From an uncultured Alphaproteobacteria bacterium (GTDB taxonomy: Bacteria; Pseudomonadota; Alphaproteobacteria; Caulobacterales; Caulobacteraceae), in contig CALETE010000040.1 of NCBI GenBank assembly GCA_937920085.1, positions 33,047 through 97,046 of the forward strand: DNA of 64,000 nucleotides, written 5' to 3'. This document shows positions 60,375-64,000 of the stretch, one piece after another. The notes beneath the pieces were generated by a model that ran no database searches, was not told the DNA's origin, and saw nothing but the letters and a program-made list of their open reading frames with translations. The position numbers and the translations under genes are program-made. How positions within the stretch are numbered: position 1 is the first letter of the stretch; each line of letters opens with the position of its first letter.

Positions 60375-61591
60375 TGGCTTGGTCCAGCAACAATGCCGGC
60401 GTCATGAAGCCGGCCGATTTCAGGGCTTGAAAGACCCAGCACATTGGCCAGGACCTCATCGGTATGTTCGCCTAGGCGGGCTGCTGGGCGGGGTACTTGT
60501 CTTTGCTCCTGCGGCAGGGTCGCCGCATAGCCAGGGGCCGCATAGGCCTTGCCGCTTGGATGCTGCAAGTCTGAGAAAATAGGATTACCCACAAACAGCC
60601 GAGGATCCTGAGCCGCCTGACTGAGTGTTTGATAGGGTCCCCAGCAAACTCCCAATTTTTCGAAGACTGGACGAAGCTGGTCGAGGGTCTTGCGTGCAAA
60701 CGCGAGTTCAAAAATTGGAAAGAGCCGATCGCGGTGGGCGAAGCGCAAACCTTCATCCGCGGCAAAGTCCAAACCCAACTCGGCCTCTAGAGCCGCAATG
60801 TCTGGAGCAATGCCGAGAACCTCCTGAATTCCGACCCATTGCCGCGCCGTAATTGCGACCAACATGATCCGCGTGCCGTCGGCGGTTACAAAGTCCCGAC
60901 CAAAGGCACCAAATAGGTCATTGCCCATCCGCTGACGATCGCCAGGTCCCACCGTCGACTCTGCAAAAAATCCGAGATTGGCCAAGGTCGACGCTGCCAT
61001 GTCTGATAGTGGAATCCTGATTTCTCGCCCCTTGCCGTCGCGGCCTCGCGCCAGCAGGGCAGACACTAGGGAAAAGGCGGCATAGGCACCTGTCAGAAGG
61101 TCCCAGGCTGGCAAGACGTGATTGACGGGCCTGGGGTCATCAGGATGGCCGGTGACTAAGGGAAGGCCCACAGCGCTGTTGACCGTGTAGTCGACAGCCG
61201 GACGCCCATCAGCCCAGCCCATGACCCGAACGCAAATTAGGTCAGATCGGATCGCTGAGAGTTTTTCGTAGGATAGAAATCCTTCGACTGGAAAATTTGT
61301 GACAAAGACCCCGCCCTCATCACCTGGGGCAGCTGCAAGGTTCTGCGCCAGTTCCCGGCCTTCTGGGCGGCCAAGATCAATGGCGATCGACTTCTTGGAT
61401 TTGTTCAGACCTTCCCAATAAAGGCTGTCACCCGCCTCCGTCAGAGGCCAGCGGCGAAAGTCCGGGCCGCCGCCGATATTGTCGAAACGGATCACCTCAG
61501 CGCCCAGCTGAGCAAGGTAGAGTCCGCAGGTCGGCCCGGCCACGAAAGCCGAGCCTTCCACCACGCGAAGGCCTTTGAGCAGGTCGTACAT
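60371..61591 (-). CDS. CaiB/BaiF family (class III) CoA-transferase
   Basis: A 406-residue family III CoA-transferase, moving CoA between acyl groups. Visible motifs are LRVVEGSAFVAGPTCGLYLAQLGAEVIRFDN, SKKSIAIDLGRPEGRELAQNL, the PLVTGHPDDPRPVNHVLPAWDLLTGAYAA region and MLVAITARQWVGIQEVLG. Its ATG overlaps the acyl-CoA dehydrogenase stop (TAATG), and its stop overlaps the hydratase start (ATGA), so all three are translated as one unit. The substrate is unknown. Confidence 0.9.
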   Translation of the reverse strand: MYDLLKGLRVVEGSAFVAGPTCGLYLAQLGAEVIRFDNIGGGPDFRRWPLTEAGDSLYWEGLNKSKKSIAIDLGRPEGRELAQNLAAAPGDEGGVFVTNFPVEGFLSYEKLSAIRSDLICVRVMGWADGRPAVDYTVNSAVGLPLVTGHPDDPRPVNHVLPAWDLLTGAYAAFSLVSALLARGRDGKGREIRIPLSDMAASTLANLGFFAESTVGPGDRQRMGNDLFGAFGRDFVTADGTRIMLVAITARQWVGIQEVLGIAPDIAALEAELGLDFAADEGLRFAHRDRLFPIFELAFARKTLDQLRPVFEKLGVCWGPYQTLSQAAQDPRLFVGNPIFSDLQHPSGKAYAAPGYAATLPQEQRQVPRPAARLGEHTDEVLANVLGLSSPEIGRLHDAGIVAGPSQ

Positions 61592-62745
61592 TAGAAACTC
61601 TTTGGCATGCCCAGCACGTGAGTACCCACATGGCTGAGGATCAGGTTGGTGGAAATCGGTGCCACTTGATAAAGCCGGGTTTCCCGGAACTTGCGCTCGA
61701 TGTCGTAGTCTTCAGCAAAGCCAAAGCCGCCGTGAACCTGAATGGCAGTGTCGGCGGCAAACCAGGAAGCTTCTGAGGCCAGCATCTTTGCCATATTGGC
61801 TTCTGTTCCGCAGGGCTGGCCTGCCTCGAACAGATCGGCGGCATGGCTCACCATCAACTCCGCGGCGCTCATCTGCACATGGGCTCTCGCAATGGGGAAT
61901 TGGACCCCCTGATTGGCACCGATTGGACCGCCAAAAACCTCACGGCCCTTCGCATAGTCGCTGGCGCGATCGATGAAGAACTTTGCGTCGCCAATGCATT
62001 CAGCTGCAATAAGAATTCGCTCGGCATTCATCCCGTCTAGGATGTAGCGGAAGCCCTTACCTTCCTCGCCAATCAGGTTGGCCACAGGCACGCGCAAGTC
62101 ATCGAAAAACAGCTCGGTCGTCGCGTGATTGAGCATGGTCCGAATGGGCCGAATGGTCAGGCCATTTCCTACCGCCTCACGCAAATCAACCAGCAGAACA
62201 CTCATGCCATCACTGGATTTCGCAGCATCGTCCCGAGTTGTCGTGCGACATAGAAGGACCATGAGATCGGAGTGCTCAGCCCGGCTTATCCAGATCTTTT
62301 GACCATTGACGACGAAGTCATCGCCATCGCGGCGGGCAAAGGTGGTGATGCGGGTTGTATCTGTACCGGCACCAGGTTCCGTGACCCCAAAGGCCTGGAG
62401 CCTGATCTCACCCGTGGCAATTTTCGGCAGATAGGCCTGCTTCTGGGCCTCGCTGCCATGTTTCAGCAGTGTGCCCATTGTGTACATTTGGGCATGGCAT
62501 GCGCCCCCGTTGGAGCCGGATCGATGGATTTCTTCCAGGATGGCCGTTGCAGCGCCTAGGCCAAGCCCAGAGCCACCATATATCTCGGGGATCAGCACCG
62601 ACAGAAAGCCCGCCTCAGTCAGGGCGGTGACAAATTCAGTGGGATAGGATCGGTCCCTGTCCTTGGCCCGCCAATAGGGGCCCGGAAACTGACCGCAAAG
62701 CCGTCGGACGGCTTCTCGAATTTCTGGATGGGTCTCTGACGCCAT
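61591..62745 (-). CDS. Acyl-CoA dehydrogenase
   Basis: A 384-residue FAD-dependent acyl-CoA dehydrogenase and first gene of the CoA-transferase operon. Motifs are FGVTEPGAGTDTTRITTFAR, VNGQKIWISRAEHSDLMVLLCR, GFRYILDGMNAERILIAAECIGDAKFF, REVFGGPIGANQGVQFPIA and IQVHGGFGFAEDYDIERKFRE. It differs from the isobutyryl-CoA enzyme at 45193-46332, so it serves another substrate. Confidence 0.91.
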   Translation of the reverse strand: MASETHPEIREAVRRLCGQFPGPYWRAKDRDRSYPTEFVTALTEAGFLSVLIPEIYGGSGLGLGAATAILEEIHRSGSNGGACHAQMYTMGTLLKHGSEAQKQAYLPKIATGEIRLQAFGVTEPGAGTDTTRITTFARRDGDDFVVNGQKIWISRAEHSDLMVLLCRTTTRDDAAKSSDGMSVLLVDLREAVGNGLTIRPIRTMLNHATTELFFDDLRVPVANLIGEEGKGFRYILDGMNAERILIAAECIGDAKFFIDRASDYAKGREVFGGPIGANQGVQFPIARAHVQMSAAELMVSHAADLFEAGQPCGTEANMAKMLASEASWFAADTAIQVHGGFGFAEDYDIERKFRETRLYQVAPISTNLILSHVGTHVLGMPKSF

Positions 62746-62817
62746 GACACTCCCTCTCAGGCAGTGTGGCTAACCCAAGCGCGCAGGTTTGGAAACCGCC
62801 CCTGCGCGCCAAAAGGC

Positions 62818-63237
62818 CTAGCCGACGATGTCAGCCTCAGTGAAGAACTGGGCAATTTCCAGCTTGGCGTTGTCGAGGCTGTCGGAGCCATGGACGGAGT
62901 TTTCGCCGACATTCAGAGCAAACAGCTTGCGAATGGTGCCTTCGGCGGCTTGTTCCGGGTTGGTGGCACCCATGACTTCGCGATAGCGCGCCATGGCATT
63001 TTCACCTTCCAGCACCTGAACAACGACAGGAGCGGAGGTCATGGTCTCAACCAGTTCGCCATAGAAGGGACGTTCAGCGTGAACCTCGTAAAAGGTCTTG
63101 GCCTGGGCTTCGGTCATCTGGATACGGCGCTGGGCAACAATGCGCAGGCCAGCGTCTTCGATGACGGCGTTGATCTTGCCGGTCAGGTTACGCTTGGTTG
63201 CGTCGGGTTTGATGATCGAAAAGGTGCGTTCAGTCAT
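62818..63237 (-). CDS. ndk: Nucleoside diphosphate kinase
   Basis: Balances NTP pools by phosphate transfer through a phospho-histidine. From ATG 63237 (MTERTFSIIKPDATKRNLTG) it has 139 residues, the standard bacterial length; the frame extends upstream without support. The active-site histidine is H116 in NSVHGSDS. It is the last ordinary core gene before composition shifts to AT-rich at the right edge. Confidence 0.97.
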   Translation of the reverse strand: MTERTFSIIKPDATKRNLTGKINAVIEDAGLRIVAQRRIQMTEAQAKTFYEVHAERPFYGELVETMTSAPVVVQVLEGENAMARYREVMGATNPEQAAEGTIRKLFALNVGENSVHGSDSLDNAKLEIAQFFTEADIVG

Positions 63238-63462
63238 GATTTCCCAGGAACTCAAAAAATTCAGCGCAGGCCTTCCTGCACTTGCGGGACGGGTTAATAG
63301 ACCTCCCCTGAACAGACGCCAACCCACTTCGGCACCTGCAAATGGTCGTTGATGGATAAATTCTTAACCACAGCACACATCGATCTATACCCTTTACACT
63401 TGCGTTTCCCCTTAGCTCCCGTCACGGTTGCTCGGAATCATAAAAACGGATGCGCGTAGCTC
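63238..63462. other. Composition-shift intergenic region between ndk and the NTPase gene
   Basis: A 225-bp stretch between divergent genes. The half near ndk resembles the core genome, while the half near 63350-63460 becomes AT-rich (GATGGATAAATTCTTAACC, CGATCTATACCCTTTACACT). It must hold promoters for both genes. I see no tRNA remnant, direct repeat or transposase here, so the left junction of the presumed island is not marked by an obvious attachment site. Confidence 0.6.
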
Positions 63463-64000
63463 ATGGTAGATTTTCTTTCAGCAGCATTCCTAAAGGGCTC
63501 TTCCGAATTGGTGGACAAGCTCGCGACTAATTTTATCGATAGAGCAATCGCCAAGAACCAAGACAAAGCCAAGATTGTTGCTACCAATCTTGCTCCACAC
63601 ATTGATGCAACCTTCAACAAATGTCGTACAATTAAAACGTTACTAAATCCGAATAGTCCAAGTGAATTCCTCGAAATATATTCAACACAACGCTTTCACT
63701 GTAATGGTGCCAATTTTGATCATTACAGTCTAGTTGAAACATTTGTGTCCGATAATCAGAATTTTATTCTGACTGGAACCGGAGGTTCTGGAAAAAGTAT
63801 GTTCACCAGATATCTATGGCTGTCACTTTTTGGTAACAGCAATGGAAGATATCCTTTATATATTGAACTTCGACATCTAAATATTTTGTCGTCAGACAAC
63901 CTTTTATCTTATATTTTTCATACAGTTATATCTGGATCTAGTCACGTTAACGATGATGATTTTTACTCTTTCTTTTTGAATGGCGATTTTATTCTAATTT
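63463..64000 (+). CDS. NACHT/STAND-type P-loop NTPase, 5' part (runs off the window)
   Basis: An ATG at 63463 opens a frame that stays open to the right edge (179 residues seen). A helical N-terminal region (about 1-75) leads into TIKTLLN and FLEIYSTQRFHCNG. The P-loop is GTGGSGKS (105-112) in NFILTGTGGSGKSMFTRYLW, followed by YPLYIELRHLN (about 127-141) and, at the very end, NGDFILI, where NACHT proteins begin their Walker B (usually DGFDE). This order matches bacterial NLR-like NACHT ATPases, many of which are antiphage. Codon use and composition are strongly AT-rich, unlike all neighbours, so horizontal acquisition is likely. The sensor or effector C-terminus is not visible. Confidence 0.8.
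   Translation, partial: MVDFLSAAFLKGSSELVDKLATNFIDRAIAKNQDKAKIVATNLAPHIDATFNKCRTIKTLLNPNSPSEFLEIYSTQRFHCNGANFDHYSLVETFVSDNQNFILTGTGGSGKSMFTRYLWLSLFGNSNGRYPLYIELRHLNILSSDNLLSYIFHTVISGSSHVNDDDFYSFFLNGDFILI

Overview
The window looks like chromosome of an alphaproteobacterium, most probably a member of the Caulobacterales or a close relative. The reasons are gene content and order: alaC-hom-glpX-recJ, glyA-nrdR-rib-nusB-thiL, yceD-plsX-fabH-ihfA-merR, bpt/hdaA-ppk-ppx, a Shemin-type 5-aminolevulinate synthase, a double cold-shock-domain protein, a complex I NDUFS4-like subunit, a cytochrome bc1 assembly chaperone, a membrane pyrophosphatase and a class I PHA synthase. Base composition is moderately GC-rich and even from 1 to about 63,240. 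The last ~540 bases are clearly AT-rich.

Layout. 1-6,200: start of kdsA (cut by the left edge), a cysteine synthase-like/sulfurtransferase pair, an orphan amino-acid binding lipoprotein, metC and an aldehyde dehydrogenase. 6,281-11,402: a CHASE4 hybrid histidine kinase and a coupled photolyase/Cry-DASH pair. 11,590-14,293: three tRNAs (Arg-TCT, Pro-TGG, Glu-TTC) interleaved with small enzymes and a double cold-shock protein. 14,518-19,828: operon alaC-hom-glpX-recJ. 19,943-28,289: phaC, two lipoproteins, a Tat-exported MsrB, argC, rplM-rpsI, ctaA, small membrane proteins and tRNA-Pro(GGG). 28,340-32,380: lipid-synthesis/IHF block with a bc1 chaperone; bamE diverges from it. 33,066-42,251: hppA, a shortened riboflavin operon with nusB and thiL, nrdR, glyA and hemA. 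42,400-48,822: valine catabolism genes, an exported methyltransferase-like protein, hemB and a second beta-hydroxyacid dehydrogenase. 48,902-59,598: motB, bpt, hdaA, ppk, ppx, a 2-hydroxyacid dehydrogenase, dedA, yccF, rnd and purM. 59,595-63,237: a coupled CoA-transferase/acyl-CoA dehydrogenase/enoyl-CoA hydratase operon and ndk. 63,463 to the right edge: 5' part of a NACHT/STAND-type NTPase.

The genes are packed tightly. Many same-strand pairs overlap by 4 bp (ATGA, GTGA, TTGA). Four convergent pairs share a 4-bp stop overlap and a fifth overlaps by 11 bp. No intergenic gap exceeds 300 bp. Almost everything is ordinary core metabolism. The strongest lead for an undescribed system is the right edge, where an AT-rich NLR-like NTPase begins next to ndk. 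Its effector and partners lie outside the window. Secondary points are a riboflavin operon lacking both the RibD deaminase domain and ribBA, and a methyltransferase-fold protein with a secretion signal.
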